Below are positions 12,780-24,715 of a stretch of 64,000 bases of DNA, one piece after another. Numbering within the stretch: position 1 is the first letter of the stretch; each line of letters begins with the position of its first letter. Source of the stretch: Galerina marginata (taxonomy: Eukaryota; Basidiomycota; Agaricomycetes; Agaricales; Galerinaceae); assembly GCA_023014335.1 (NCBI GenBank), contig JAECYW010000001.1:3410001-3474000 (forward strand), read 5' to 3'. Made by a program: the position numbers and the translations under genes. The notes under the pieces are model-generated. The model had not been told where the DNA came from. It saw only the letters and a program-made list of their open reading frames with translations, and searched no databases.

Positions 12780-13140
12780 CGACGCAAGTCGGCTTTATCG
12801 AAAGAAACAGGCTTTTCCTTCCACGGTTACGGGCCATATCTGGTTTACAACCTATTCTGGTCTCACCCCGACCTCTAGCTGCGATTCCGCCCTACACAGA
12901 GGAGCGATGCGCTGTCAGAACGAAGATTTTTGAACAGCCACCACAAAAGATGATCAACGCACACGGAGGTTGTTTAACTTCTATATGATGAATCATCCCC
13001 CGGCAAGAGCGACATGGGTGGTCCAGAAATAGTAGTCGTATCAAAGGTAACGACGTCGGCCTTTGGAGCTCCTTCGCGGAGTCAAAATTCCACAAAAGTT
13101 GGGTCCCTCCTGACATTCGACGGTCGACAAGAAACAGAGC
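12780..13140 (+). repeat. dispersed repeat R, copy 1
   Basis: Contains gaacgaagatttttgaacag and, further right, a stretch with gtcaaaattccaca and gtcgacaag. Both parts occur again in inverted orientation at about 40.38-40.80 kb and 44.26-44.72 kb. No coding capacity is convincing in any copy. Borders are approximate. Confidence 0.7.
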
Positions 13141-13679
13141 ACCATCATCTGCGCCGTGCTGCAGGCAAAAAAAGGGCCGGCGACAGCGATATGAACGGGA
13201 TTGAGGCGAGTGTGGTGGGTCCAGCAGCATTGGTGATGCTGGGAAGTGGACTCGAAGATGTGGTTAATATTAAACCCAAGCTTGTTAGCCGAAGTTAAAG
13301 CAGTAGCAGCAGCTGCCTATCGGCTGAATACTTCATGCCTCAGCGAGGCGGTGGGCTTGAAATTGAAAGGGTCTGGCCACTTGCCTGCCAGTGCTCCAGC
13401 CTCCATTGACAACAAACTTGGTCGACCGTCGAGTAGATGATATCTGGCGATAAATTGAATAATATGAAGCAAAAGTCGAACGGGTAATTTGAAACGTACC
13501 ACCACGGCCACGCCTCATAACTTGGAGCACGCCGCCGCCGGTCATCCAACCCAATAAAATACCAATACCCTCCATTTCTCGAGTCCGGCACGAGGATTGT
13601 TTGGCCATATGCACAATTTTGCAGTTAACCTGACTCTGAGCCAGCCTGGGTGAGCTCGTCGGTCGGGAGCGATCACGAT
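13141..13679. other. intergenic, no gene seen
   Basis: Short overlapping open frames on both strands only. A stretch near 13490-13515 (acgtaccaccacgg...cctca) resembles one at about 3152-3176, a hint of another dispersed repeat. Confidence 0.4.
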
Positions 13680-14350
13680 ATTCCTACTTCAAGTTCGGCA
13701 GAAGACAAGCCATTGTGTATTGTGGCTAGTGCCCTCCATGGATCGTTGGCCCCGGCTGTTCCAGGGATGGAAGTTAAATCCTGAAGTCAAGCACGGAAAC
13801 GGAAAAGCCTGAGAAGAGATCGTCGATTAATTCAGACCCTGGGTTTCAAGATGCGGTTCGTGAAGCAACCGGACCACGCACAGATTTTTGATCCTTACTA
13901 TGTACGGGCAGGTTGATAGCCCAACAAAGACGAAAGCGTATTTGTGGCTGGTGGGGTAGAGTCCGAGTAGAAAGAAGCAGGACTGGCAGGGGAGCAAGTA
14001 GGTGCAATACGCGCAGAGTCCAGATTCGACGACAGCAATTAAATAATTGTATATTCAAGTTGCGGCCTTGTATTTTTGTTCGGTGGGGTTACTGAGCCTG
14101 AGGAGGACTCCGACGGCGAAATGAAACGGAGTGCATCGCTGCGTTCCAGTGCGCGTACGTACCACTGGCAGAACCTCTTTCAGCTTAACTGAATCCATCT
14201 CAACACGCTAAAATATAACACGGCCAGAGGAAGACAGGGCCCGGGGGTGCTTCAAGTTCCATACGCCCAGGCGAGCCTGAATCAGAGAGCCTAAAAACCC
14301 CAGGCACAGGCAAGCCAAGCAACGCGAAAATCATGAAACGATACACTTTG
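13680..14350 (+). repeat. tandem segmental repeat, first unit
   Basis: This unit returns about 1 kb to the right (14700-15330) with the same order of landmarks: a 'gggtttcaag...cggttcgtg...gaagcaa' segment, 'gaggactccg...cgg', then 'cccggg...ttcaagttccatacg' and 'gaaacgatacactttgaaaag'. The copies are well diverged with many small gaps, so the duplication is not recent. No gene is visible in either. Confidence 0.65.
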
Positions 14351-14699
14351 AAAAGAAAAGGACGGATTTGGTGTTTGGTTTGATAATGTGACACGCCAGG
14401 CCAGGCAGGAGCCGGGCCCGCAGGACGGCAGTCTAGCTTGTTGAGCCGTCGGATTTTCAAATTGCGTCAAAATAAAGTCTGGGTTGCCTGGCTCGCGTTT
14501 AAATAATAATTCGTTTCAGGCGAGGATGGGAGCCGCATGAGAGAAAATTCGAAGGGTGTACAGGAATGAGCTGAGGGAGAGGGAGAGCGGGCGATGGACG
14601 AGGCGGTGGTTGGCCAGATCCATGAGGGTGATCTTGGTAATGGTAATGAGTGTCGACGATGTGATATAATTATTGAGCTCGTAGGTAGGTCGGGAGCCT

Positions 14700-15330
14700 G
14701 AGGGATAGTGATATCCCCTCCTTCAAAGTCAAGTTCGGAAGAAAGGCACGTCAACGCTGTAGGTAGCTATAGGGATCGTTAGCTTCAACTTTCAAGTCGA
14801 CGCAGCGTCGTCATGGTCTGGTCTGGTCTCCCTTTCTGTTCCAGCAGGACGACGACTCGGAGCGAACCTGTCCATATCCGACGAAGGCATCGCTCGTAGG
14901 GCTGGCCGCTGGTCTTGGGATGGAAGTCGAATATTAAATACCAAATCCCGAAGTCGAGAATGGAAACGAGTCCGACCAAGCCTTCGAAGAAGAAGATCAT
15001 CGACCCATCGACCCACTCACTCCAACCTTGGGGTTCAAGCTTCAAGCTTCAAGTTACGGTTCGTGTCGTGAAGCAATTGGCGTAGTTGTACGGGGGTGCG
15101 TGCACCACTAGTGCTGAGCCTGAAGAGAACCCGAGTACGAGCGGCGAGGTGAAAATAGCTGAGGCCCGGGCAGCTTCACGTTTCAAGTTTCATACGTCGA
15201 AGCGAGCATTGGCCTGCCAGTGAGAGGCTAACCAGTAGAGTCAGCAAGCCAAAGCCAAGCGATGCGAATCGTGAAACGTGAAAAGCAAACGATACTTTGA
15301 AAAGCAGGGATTTAATTTGATTTGATTTGA
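14700..15330 (+). repeat. tandem segmental repeat, second unit
   Basis: Partner of 13680-14350, same orientation. It contains repeated attcaag/gcttcaag motifs near 15030-15050 and a run of ttgattt units at 15315-15335. Confidence 0.65.
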
Positions 15331-15953
15331 TTTGATGACGGACTCGGATAGGCGGTAGAGTAGGTAAGATGAAAGTGCCAGTTGGGTTGGGCAGTCGCGT
15401 TTGAGCTCTAGATCTGCGCCGTCGGATTGGTGTAGAGTACAGATAAATTGTGGGATACTAGGCAAGGACCGGAACCGAGGAGAATATTAATCCGTCCGAA
15501 GGTTGTACAGAACGAGGAAGAGTGGGGGGGATTGAGGTTGAGCCTGAGGCAGCTGGGTCCAGGACGATCATGATGGTTTGGTCTTCGATCATCGTTGACG
15601 CTGGAATTTAGTAAACTTCGTTATCTATCTGTCTGTGCCAAACCATTCCCCAGACCCGGGGATATCAATCCTGAGACTGAGAGGCTAGAGATATTGCTGA
15701 ACTTGAAAGGTGTCTTCATATGAGAGGAAAGGAGGGCGCCTTAGGCTCGACCTAGAAAGGTAGATTGCATTCGAGGTTGTAACCACAAAACATACAACCT
15801 ACATAGTAAAATACAATTTGTATTATTGAAGGACCAAAAGTGCTGAACTGAAAAAAGAACGTCAAGGCTATCCCACCAATTTCAAACTGTAGTTTAAAAC
15901 GCACCAGGGATATCAACAAAACAAAACTCGACAGCAAAAGCAAAGCCAAAATT
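15331..15953. other. 3' flank of the NAD(P)-binding gene, duplicated elsewhere
   Basis: No gene seen. About 15600-15953 is repeated in inverted orientation at 43.50-43.87 kb, directly after the broken copy of the neighbouring gene, so the duplicated unit was larger than the coding region. Confidence 0.6.
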
Positions 15954-16646
15954 TCAAGCATCCGAAATCAACGGCGCCTTGCACACCCACTCCCGCTTCT
16001 CCACCTCCCCGAGTACGAACGCCGCAAACGCCTTCCGTGCCAACCTGACCCCGGTCCTCCCATCGCCGATATACCCCGCCACGACGCCTTCACTATCCCC
16101 GCTCGTCAGAAACGGCACGCGCACGATCGTCCAGTCCAGATCCCACTCCCCCCCTCCAGACCCAGACGCCCGCACGACCTCCCCCATCGCCACAACATCC
16201 TTATACGCATTCGGCGCGCCCACCCTCACTCCCGCCACCATCCCCTTAAACGCCAAACTAAACCGATCCCGCTCATCCTCAATCGACGCCGTACCCAACA
16301 ACACGAACCTCCTCACCCCCCACCTCCGCATCATCCCCACCAACTTCTCATAAAACGTCGCGATAGGGCACCCGGCGGGATAGCGCACCGCCCCCACCGT
16401 GACGGGCGGGCCCAGGGCGGAGAGCACGACGTCCGCGCCTTGCACGGCTGTTTCTGCTGTGTCGAGGTCTTCGAGGGTGCCTTGGATGATGGATAGCCGG
16501 GGGTGGTTGGTGAGGTCTGCTGGGAGCTTGGAGGGGGTGCGGGCGTAGACTACGACTGTGCTTTCTGGGAAGGCGGGTGAGGAGAGGGCTTGGCGGATGA
16601 GGAGGATGCCGCTTGGGCCTGTGCCGCCGAGGATTAGGAATTGCAT
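15954..16646 (-). CDS. NAD(P)-binding, NmrA/atypical SDR-like protein
   Basis: A single uninterrupted exon of 230 residues. The N-terminus is a Rossmann strand-loop-helix, MQFLILGGTGPSGILLIRQAL, with GGTGPSG as the dinucleotide-binding loop. The next strands are VVVYARTPSKL and ADVVLSALGPP, then RRFVLLGTASI and a late WTIVRVPFL strand. This order matches NAD(P)H-binding atypical short-chain dehydrogenases of the NmrA/biliverdin-reductase-B type. A catalytic Tyr-x-x-x-Lys is not apparent, so it may be a redox sensor or a non-classical reductase; the substrate cannot be told. High GC at the third codon position, unlike the AT-richer Helitron genes. Three decayed pieces lie at 9.5, 40.1 and 42.9-43.5 kb. 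Confidence 0.85.
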   Translation of the reverse strand: MQFLILGGTGPSGILLIRQALSSPAFPESTVVVYARTPSKLPADLTNHPRLSIIQGTLEDLDTAETAVQGADVVLSALGPPVTVGAVRYPAGCPIATFYEKLVGMMRRWGVRRFVLLGTASIEDERDRFSLAFKGMVAGVRVGAPNAYKDVVAMGEVVRASGSGGGEWDLDWTIVRVPFLTSGDSEGVVAGYIGDGRTGVRLARKAFAAFVLGEVEKREWVCKAPLISDA

Positions 16647-17164
16647 TGCGGTTTGGGTTTAGGTCGGGGTGGCGGTTGGAGTGGGAGTGGGAGTGGGAGG
16701 AGGGAGGGAGGGCGTGTTTATGTAGGGTTCATGAGAGAGGGCGATTTGGACCTGGATCGGCGGATTAACCGGTGTCCGGTGTCCTGGTCGTAATTAAAAC
16801 GCGCTAATTATGGATCGCGACTCGCGACGCGTCCAAGGGCTGGCCTGCAGACTACGCACTTTCGCATCGAGGCGTGGAGATTGGAATGGAGCTGTGGGGA
16901 TGTCGGACATTGCATGAACTGGGTCGTTCATTCCGTCATAGTCGCAGTGTAATGACTCTAAAAGCAGAGCCCAACCACGACATCAAAAGCGCCCAATTAC
17001 AACAAGCCCTCGTACAAGTACTAGCAGATCTAGAATCCAAGATTACACAACCCAAAAAGTAGCCTACGCAAACGATACCGATAAACGTACATTACAATAA
17101 AGTAAACAACTAGCAAGAATATAATATATCCACGTACATCCCTCTCTCCATTCACCGCTAATCG
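16647..17164. other. intergenic between convergent-context genes
   Basis: Left part is the promoter of the NAD(P)-binding gene (short GA-rich repeats ggagtgggagtggga at about 16680-16700). Right part is the likely 3' UTR of the deacetylase. A 62-codon frame at 16874-17062 has no supporting features. Confidence 0.4.
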
Positions 17165-19585
17165 TTAATCAATAGCCATAGGCACATCCTCTTCCTCCTC
17201 CCTGTCCTCATACACCCCCTCCCCATCCGCCCTCCCCCCGCGTTCCATAAGCGCACTCAACCCCCGCCTCGCATACCCGTTCCCGAACCCATACCCACCA
17301 AGCACAGCGTCCACCCGCCCGTCCACCCCACCCCCGCCCAGCTCATCCCACCCCCGAATATTAATCCCAGGCGCGTTCTTGCTCATGAAGAACCTCCGAG
17401 GGCCCTTCGTCTCATCATCCCCGTACCCATCTTCCCCATCCCTATCGTCATCGTCGTGCCCGTCCTCATCCCCGTCCCCATGAGCAGGCAGGTGCACAGG
17501 TAAATCAAAATACTCCCCCGTCAACAAACTCATCCGCTTCTTCCCCGACCCAGGACCGGGTCTATACCGCCTACGCCCGTGCCCGTGCCCGTTCACGCGC
17601 CCGGCATGCCGCTGTGCTCCCGCTCCTCGCCAGCCTAGAGCGGAGGCAGCCTCGTCCGAGTCCCACGAATCATCTCCCGACCCAGAACCAGACCCAGAGG
17701 CGGACGACTCGTCGGTGGTCGTGTCCGCGTCCGCGTCCGCTTCTTGGAGGTTATATAAATACCGCGCGTGTTCTGAAAAACCGAGTCAGTCGAACGCATA
17801 TACACAAGGAAAGGAAAGGGAGAATGGGGAGAATGGAGAATAGAGAAAGGACGCACGCGCAAGTCTATCATCCAGCTCATCCTTCCCCCCCTCCTCGTCC
17901 TCGTCCCGCCCGAACCCAAGGTGCTGCCCCACGCTCTCCCTCGGCACATCCTGCACCTGCACAGACGGCGGGCCCTTCAACTGCTGCAGCTGCTCCAACG
18001 CCGTCTCCCTACGCATAAAAAGGAAAGGAAAGTAAACCCAACATCAGAAAAAAAAAACCCAAACCAGAACCCAAACCCACCTAACAACATCCAACCCCCC
18101 ATCCCTCAAATTCAGATCCTCCATATTATTCTTCAACACCTCCAGCCTATACCTCGGCCCAAACCACTCAAAATACGCATTCCACGGTAAATCCTCCCCA
18201 ATCTCCCCCTCCACCCCAAGCGCACACGCCGTCTCGTACGTCCACGCTCTTGCAACATTTTTGACGGTGTACCCGCCCCCGCCGAGCAGGATGAGGGGCA
18301 CGTTTTGCTTTCGGAGGAATTGCACGCATTGCGCGTGTCCGTGCATTGTGAGGTTGAAACATCCGAGTTTGTCGCCTGCGAGAGAGTCGGCGCCGCATTG
18401 GAGGACTACGGCGGAGGGTTGGTAGACTTGCAGGATGCGGGATACGATCTGTCCATAACAAAATGATCAGTCCCCCCCAAAAAACCAAACCCAAACCTAA
18501 ACGCACAGGCTCAAACACCCCCCGAAACGCCTCATCCCCCACCCCATCCCTCAACGGCACATTCACCGCATACCCCCTCCCCCTCCCCCTCCCCCTATCC
18601 TCCTGCGTCCCCGTCCCAGGAAAATACTCTCCAAATTTATGAAAACTACACGTCATCACCCTCTCCGTCGTATAAAACGCCTCCTCCACCCCGTCCCCGT
18701 GATGGCAGTCGATATCGATGTACAGAACCCGCGGGAGGGAGCGGAGGAGCTCGAGGATGCCGAGGACGATGTCGTTTATGTAGCAGAACCCGGAGGCCTC
18801 GCGTTTTTTGGCGTGGTGTAGCCCGCCGGCCCAGTTTATGGCGATGTCGGAGGAGGAGGATGTGAGCCGTTGGGCGGCGGAGATTGTTCCTCCGGCTGAG
18901 ATGGAGCAGAATTCGAAGACGCCTTCGAAGGCGGGGTTGTCTTCGCCGACGAGGACTGTGTGCGTGCGGCGCAGGGAGTCAGCTACATAAGGAGAAGAGG
19001 GGAGAGGGGGACGTACACCGCGTTCCGTGATATGTCATCTTCTCCGCTGTCTCGGGCGTGACGTTGTGCAGAAAGTTGACGTACTCGTCGGTGTGGAAGG
19101 AGCTCATCACCTCAGGCGTCGCGCGGGTGGGTCTCTAGAAGCCGAAGGGAAGGTGATGCGTCAGTCAGTCAGCGCTCTGGCAGGTCGACGGGTTGGGAGC
19201 TCGAAGCTCGAAGGGAGGGAGGAACGAAGGAACGAAGGGAGCAAGGAACGAAGGGAGGAAGGGAGGAAGGAACGAAGAACGGATGAAAAGAGGAGAACCT
19301 GAAAAACGGACTTACGAGCACATGCATCTTATCGAGCATCCCATACGCAGTGACCAGATCATGCGTTATGCGTATCCGGTGCGGCTTCATAGGATGCCCC
19401 AGGCCATAGGTGTACGCGCCGACGTCCGCTGTGGGGGCGCGAAGGCGAAGCGAAGGATGTCAGTACAAGTACAAAACAATTCAGCACACGACCGGCGACC
19501 GATGGTGAAAGAAAGAGAAAGGGAAAGAAAGGACAAGAGAGAGACACACACCGTCATAGTAGTAAGCTACTTTTCGTTTTGACAT
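17165..19585 (-). CDS. rpd3: class I histone deacetylase, RPD3 type
   Basis: Seven exons, complement(17165..17772, 17857..18008, 18081..18448, 18507..18955, 19017..19134, 19316..19428, 19552..19585), 613 residues. It starts [20 protein letters not shown], the class I hallmark. Active-site parts are complete: [17 protein letters not shown] with the paired His at about 135-136, [17 protein letters not shown] with the zinc-binding Asp and His at about 171-173, [12 protein letters not shown] and [16 protein letters not shown]. The enzyme removes acetyl groups from histone lysines, normally inside Sin3-type corepressor complexes. After about residue 400 the tail is low-complexity: Asp/Ser/Gly-rich and then Gly/Asp/Arg-rich, ending [11 protein letters not shown], as is common for the disordered tails of this family. 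All catalytic residues are present, so it should be active. Confidence 0.95.
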
Positions 19586-19914
19586 CGCGTGCCAGTGTGG
19601 TGGACGCCCGCCGCCGTCGTCGTGGGGGTCGTGAAGGTCGAGGAGAAGGATGGAGTTTCTTTCAAGGAGTTTTCGCCGTCCCGTTTCAGAAATTGCGTCA
19701 CCTGATATTCGGGCCGGGTTGCCGTGACCTGTAAATAAGGCTCGTAGGGCCGGTAGCTACCGGCAAGGCCCACTCCCTTTTTCTTTTTTTTTGGGCGTTC
19801 ATCATTTACTTGCTGTCCGACGCAGATTACATTGGTAGGTTATTTCGCGGACAATCAGTCCAAAATCAGTCGACCGATCTCTCTACAGAAATTCTGGCTC
19901 CATATGCTCGCTAA
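19586..19914. other. promoter region of the deacetylase next to a Helitron remnant
   Basis: Only about 330 nt separate the deacetylase start from the point where similarity to the Helitron protein ends. No other feature is seen. Confidence 0.45.
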
Positions 19915-20688
19915 TAAATCGGGAGACCGATCCTTGTTGCCAGAATACAAAGGGTTAAGAGATTCGTGTTTGAAAGACGCGCAGTGGCCAAATGCCAGAT
20001 GATGTAGTACCATCTTTTGTGAGTTTCGGAGTGACATACCATTGGGTCTTAATCCGTGTAAGGCCATCATCTGATGAAGATCGTCGATCTTGGCATGAAA
20101 AATCGAAGCATGAAGCCCGTTCGAATATTTCGAAAACAGATTTTCATATATAATATTATATAACACATTCGTGGAGAACGACATCCAGGTGGTACTGAGC
20201 TTTGACTTGAACCCGTTACGAAATCAGGCCCTCAAGAGTGATGAGACAGGAAAGCGAAGGGGTGACTGTAATCCTCATAGTTCCCGGGGGAACCAACTTC
20301 CATTTGACGCAGCCGAAGACCTGACTCGACGTCGGCAAGAAGAATGGAAAAAGGAAAAGGGTTTGGAACTAATGAGATATCAGTTGTGGAGACGAGACGA
20401 ATGATTTGTAAACGTACTTTTGTTTTTATAACATGTTTCCAACCAATTTCTTCCTAGGAGTACTGTTGAGTCGATGTCAACGATCTGATTCATTTGAAAG
20501 CTGAGTTTGGTGGTGAACGTTAATGCCAGGTCGTCGCGACCGGCAGTAAGACATAGGTCAATGGTTGGAAGCCTCAGAGATGCGATGCGGTTTGTTTCGA
20601 GGTACGTTTGAGAAATGCAGTGTGAAGAAAGGGTGGGAGTGAAGATCAATGAAATGGCGCACGAACTAAGCAGGGCAGAAGAGGGCAT
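19915..20688 (-). pseudogene. truncated RepHel start (Helitron copy A)
   Basis: Two-exon arrangement as in the intact RepHel gene at 35.4 kb: exon 1 at about 20421-20688 starts MPSSALLSSCAISLIF and ends LLGRNWLETCYKN, followed by a 50-nt intron. Exon 2 has an in-frame stop soon after NPFPFSIL and a single-base frameshift before NIIYENLFSKYSNGLHASIF. Similarity to the intact protein (IIHENLFSLFTSGLHMSIF, then YSGHKDRS) stops at about 19915, after YSGNKDRS. Only the first roughly 210 codons out of 2331 remain. It cannot make the Rep or helicase domains. Confidence 0.8.
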
Positions 20689-21885
20689 GGTGGAGGCAAG
20701 AAACGAAGAATAGTTAGACAAGTTTGAGGCGATCCAATAACGAAGTCGAATTGGGGGCTGGACCGTTATGTTCGGCACGGAATTGGATCACAAGACATGC
20801 CGTCAAATCCAGAATAAGTAAGGTAGCGCCGATGAACGGCAAAGCCCATGACCTTTTTTTTTCTCCTGGAGTTTGACTGTATCTGCGTTCAGCTGAAGAC
20901 GGAGGGGAGGCCGTGCACATCGACGCACAAGCAGTTCTAGCCTATGAATTCTCGGTCTGTGCAAAAAATCCTAATGGAATAGAAAGGAGGTTATCCTTCT
21001 GTCTTAATGCGCTTGTTTCACTCAGATTTTTCGGGAACTGAGGACTGCAGATCATATTCTTGCCAACAAAACTAATTTTACAGCAAACAATGCAGAACTG
21101 CCGTTCCATTCGTCGTCGCGCCAACGCAGCCGCATTGCCTAAGGCTCTGGAAAAGTGACACGTGATTCAAAACTAAAAAGCCCAATCCGGTCCAGGAAGC
21201 AGCCTTCGCCCTCGAGCCAACAACAAATTGTTGTACTTGATCTTGCGTTGAATCCTTTTCTTCCTCCACCTCACGGTTTCGTTAGTCAAAAGTCGGTGGA
21301 GACTTGCCATTATCTGCACATCCTCTTTCGAAATCAAAGAGTTGGTAACCGTCTCTGTGTTGCATGATGAGGCCGAAGACAAATTGCAAGCAAATTTGGG
21401 ATGAGGCGTTCCGGGACGGCCCACTGACGTTCGATAAGCAAGTGGGTCAACAGTTGGACTGCTGTCACGGGGACGGTCAGTATACCTGAAGTGTTACTTG
21501 TCAACCGGCCTGCCTTTTCTCCTTTTGCACCATAGCATCTTCCAAACGGAGCTTATGGAGGATTCGCGTGATCTGCCGCTCGCTGCTGTGACCAGCCGAG
21601 TATTGAAAGCGAAGGCGCTTGGTGAGAGATGATGTTTTTTTGTGTTCCATGTCGTGGACAAGATGAAGGTGTGTTTCAAGAATCTTTGACTGACGCCAAT
21701 TTTACATCCTTCACCGCAGTCAAACTTAGACAAGTCATTTATGAGACCTGGACAGGCTTTTCAAGACTAACGTAGCAAGATCGATTCAAAATACAGCATT
21801 CGTACATGATGTAGGGTTTTAATTGTTGTAAAAATGGGAAAGCATATCATTTTTTACCAGCCGTCCTTGACCATGTAAGAGGCGC
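20689..21885. other. gap between two Helitron-linked genes
   Basis: No supported gene. Small open frames occur on the minus strand at 20714-20920 and 21494-21733 without recognisable features. It is upstream of the RepHel remnant and downstream of the six-exon gene, so it may hold a former Helitron end, which I could not place. Confidence 0.35.
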
Positions 21886-23070
21886 TTAATGGCCCCTCTT
21901 AAACGCAAACCCCCTGAACTGCTGCAGCGTTCGGTCGGACTTTTCGGCCATCCAGCGCCTACTATAACTCTGTGGCACTTGAAGGCGCGAAAGACGCTCA
22001 GGACCGCCAGCACCTTGTATAAAAACCTTGGCGCTGTGGCCTCGGATTTCATAGCTCTTTCAAATGATTATCAGTAAGCACATGATTTACAAATGCTGAC
22101 GCGCTTACTCTAACAAAGCCTTTGTGGGGATCCTTTTTGTCATTATAGATGTTCTTGCAATGAAGAGATACGAGAAACACCGCAATCGTGCCTGGGCAGA
22201 GTTTCTCGGACAGCGCCCAAGGTGGAACGAGTTTTCCTTCAACATCTGTGATGTCGTACTGCTTGAGAGCGTCGGCCCTCAGATCGAAATATGGGGCAGT
22301 GTAGTCCGGCAGCACTTCTGGGTGGTAATGGCGGCCCTCATAGATCGCTTTCCACATTGTAAGTCACGAGAAAATCAATATGAAAAAACAAAGACCTAAT
22401 TTGTCCTTTCCCCTTTCGTACTCCGCATCGACGCGCTGCACAGCTCATGAGCATTGAAAAAAAGCAGAGAAGACTTAATCACGAACTTCATATTTCTCCC
22501 AAATGATTTTGTGGCAAATATCCAAACCATCGTTGGATTTGTAAGTGTCCCGCCATAATCCGGTGAACTTAGTAGGGGCCTATGTTGACATTGTCATCAG
22601 CGCTCATATTCCAGGGGATTTCGGCATTTACCTGTCCTTCGACTTCGTCCCCGATATCATCGAGTACTTGGATGTTATCCAACATCATATCCTGAGCAAT
22701 CCATAAAGAATTCAATCGGGGGTCGCGATCTTTGACCGGGCCGATAGCTACAACATCCTGCACACTTTCGCCATCTTTCATCGGCGCAAACTGGTATGTG
22801 GTCACGATTTCTCTTTTGGGATGGGATAAGAGTGAATAAACTTACAAAGACGCCTTCTTGGGCTACACGATTTCCAGCCGCTCCAATTTTTGTGCCTTGA
22901 GCTTGTCCGAGGACCTCGCCGACCATGTAGCAAAGTAAATCACTTTCTTTATCGTCGTGTTTCATACGGCCCCACGTATAAGAAGGCTTGTTGCGAATAG
23001 CGACCATGTCTTCGTTCATTCCCATGAATGATTCCGAATTTGCTTCAATAAAGTTCATGAGGCTCTCCAT
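21886..23070 (-). CDS. Helitron-linked protein of unknown function, copy A
   Basis: Six exons, complement(21886..22056, 22109..22347, 22396..22435, 22487..22567, 22632..22790, 22846..23070), 304 residues. Intron phases are 0,0,0,1,0, the same as in copy B at 26568-28050, and exon 2 is 159 nt in both. Shared landmarks: AQGTKIGAAGNRVAQ against ALGTKISAIGNHVSQ in exon 1, FAPMKD against FKPIQD in exon 2, and in exon 5 ITDVEGKLVPP...LCPGTIAVFLVSLH against IRDIDGNLIHP...LRLGTLMLYRVTMH. Exon 6 continues with SYEIRGHSAKVF against CYQLRANSARIL. The exon 5-6 part looks like a beta-rich small barrel and could be an OB-fold that binds single-stranded DNA, but this is inference. Overall similarity is low, yet no stop or frameshift has entered, which suggests selection. 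Confidence 0.7.
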
Positions 23071-23292
23071 GTTCGAATGAAGAGAAAAAGTCAGGAAGCA
23101 AAGAAGCCGGAGCTTCGTTGACCCCAGTCTTTAATGTCTTATTCTGTGAGTCATGAAACCCCCTTTACTTACCAAAGCGGCTTACATACCTGTCTGTTTC
23201 ACTGAAAGTCTTATATGATGCTGGGTTTTCGTCATTACTGATCATATTGTCAAGAGGTACTGCCCGCTCATTCTCCATACTTATTTCATTCG

Positions 23293-24550
23293 ATGTCAAA
23301 TCAGTTATCATCAGAAATATTGTCGAAAATCTTCTGTCTGCTCGACGACGACCCTCAGAAAGCAGTCAAAGCTTCATGTTCTCACTTTGCTGCAATCATT
23401 CGAGCACATGAGTTTTTTCGAATTTCCCTCCGTTGCAAGTGGTACAGCAGTCGTTGGAGTACTCCGTTGGGCGTCGGTATATACAAACCCACCATAAATT
23501 CATTCCTTCGCCTGATCCAGGACTCTCCCAATGTTGCATCACACATTCGGTACATGGTTGTGCTTGATGACCAAATTGCAGAAACACCTTTGAACTCTAT
23601 GTTCCAACTGCTCACCGATTGTCGGTTTCTGTCTCTCTCCATTCATCAAAACACGTTGCCACCTTTGAAATGGTCGCCCGCATTTATACAAGGGTCCATG
23701 GGATCAGATCTTCTGCATCTGTACCTAGTAGGAATCACGAACTTCCCAATTTCCATGCTGTCTGATCTGCCCAAGCTTATCAATTTGGACATGAGGCAAA
23801 CAACGTTAATCCAACCCCAAAACGGTCAATCTCTTTCCTGCTCACCATCTATTTCAAAGCTTGCTGTCGATTCCTGCCACCTATGGATGGCATCTAATTT
23901 AAAGTCGCACTGCCTTACCCATTTAAAACTTCGATGGGCTTTGGGTAACAAAATGGAAGAAAGCTTAACTTTTTTCAAGGCCATTCTGACATTGGAATGT
24001 AATCTTATTTTGTTAACTGTCGAATTCGAAGGTCTGTCTGTTGTATATAAGCGAGAATCATATTGAAATTGCTCCAGATGATGTTTTTAATCACACATCC
24101 TTCTGGGATATCATATCTGCGACCTCTGAAGGCATTTCCTGCCGCACCTATGGCATTCATGAGCTTCTCATCGAACTTCGTTTTTCGGACAGCATTGGTA
24201 ACAATGAACGCATTAACAAAGCTATCACTGGGCTAGAAAGAATATCCCATGTGACTACAGACATAGTCATACGGGCCCAAGTCAGTCGACAGAGCGCTCT
24301 CGAAATTCTAGAAAAGGCCAAGAAGAGCATCGCTCTTAGAGTCCATTCAACCGTATTGTCTATTCGCGTCGACATCATACAGGCAGAATGGCCAAACGTT
24401 CTGTCTATTGACCAATCTTTATTAACCTCAGCTGCTGGGAATGGTAGATGGTCATCCTATCACGAAGACGATGGTGACTTTTATTGGTTCAAAGATGATT
24501 CTGTTGCGGGCATGTGGGGGAGGACTTATGAACAGGTAGATGAGTGGTGA
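23293..24550 (+). pseudogene. F-box/LRR-like gene, frameshifted copy
   Basis: The frame opens MSNQLSSEILSKIFCLLDD, an F-box-like start (SxEILxxIF, then VKASCSHFAAII), followed by leucine-rich segments HLYLVGITNFPISML and LPKLINLDMRQ. It runs to about 24040, where a one-base shift is needed to continue in the second frame (YISENHIEIAPDDVF to the end YWFKDDSVAGMWGRTYEQ). The neighbouring paralogue at 24716-25990 reads through the same place without interruption, and no intron of normal size can repair the shift. It is therefore a recent pseudogene, or a sequencing error at 24035-24045. F-box proteins normally recruit substrates to SCF ubiquitin ligases. Confidence 0.7.
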
Positions 24551-24715
24551 AGCTTCAATTAGTCATAGCAATAGTGTCCATTGCTTTCATTGATTGTAGA
24601 CATGATTTTGAGATGACGAAATTCCAAAAACCCCATTTGAAATGTCTAATGAGGAAAGGAGAAATACGAAAACCTATTAACCTTTCTCCACCTTCTGAAC
24701 ATATTCAATCCAGTC

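Larger units (their letters stand above)
10570..12800 (-). repeat. segmental duplication carrying a BTB gene, copy 1
   Basis: This block is repeated in the same orientation at about 37.03-39.02 kb. It includes the promoter, both exons and the 3' flank of the BTB gene. Coding parts look roughly 85% alike by eye; the flanks are more diverged. Borders are approximate. Confidence 0.8.

Noticed and set aside
17614..18190. Plus-strand Pro/Arg/Asn-rich frames across the deacetylase gene
   Set aside because: Antisense readings of the low-complexity Gly/Asp tail and GC-rich introns of the deacetylase.
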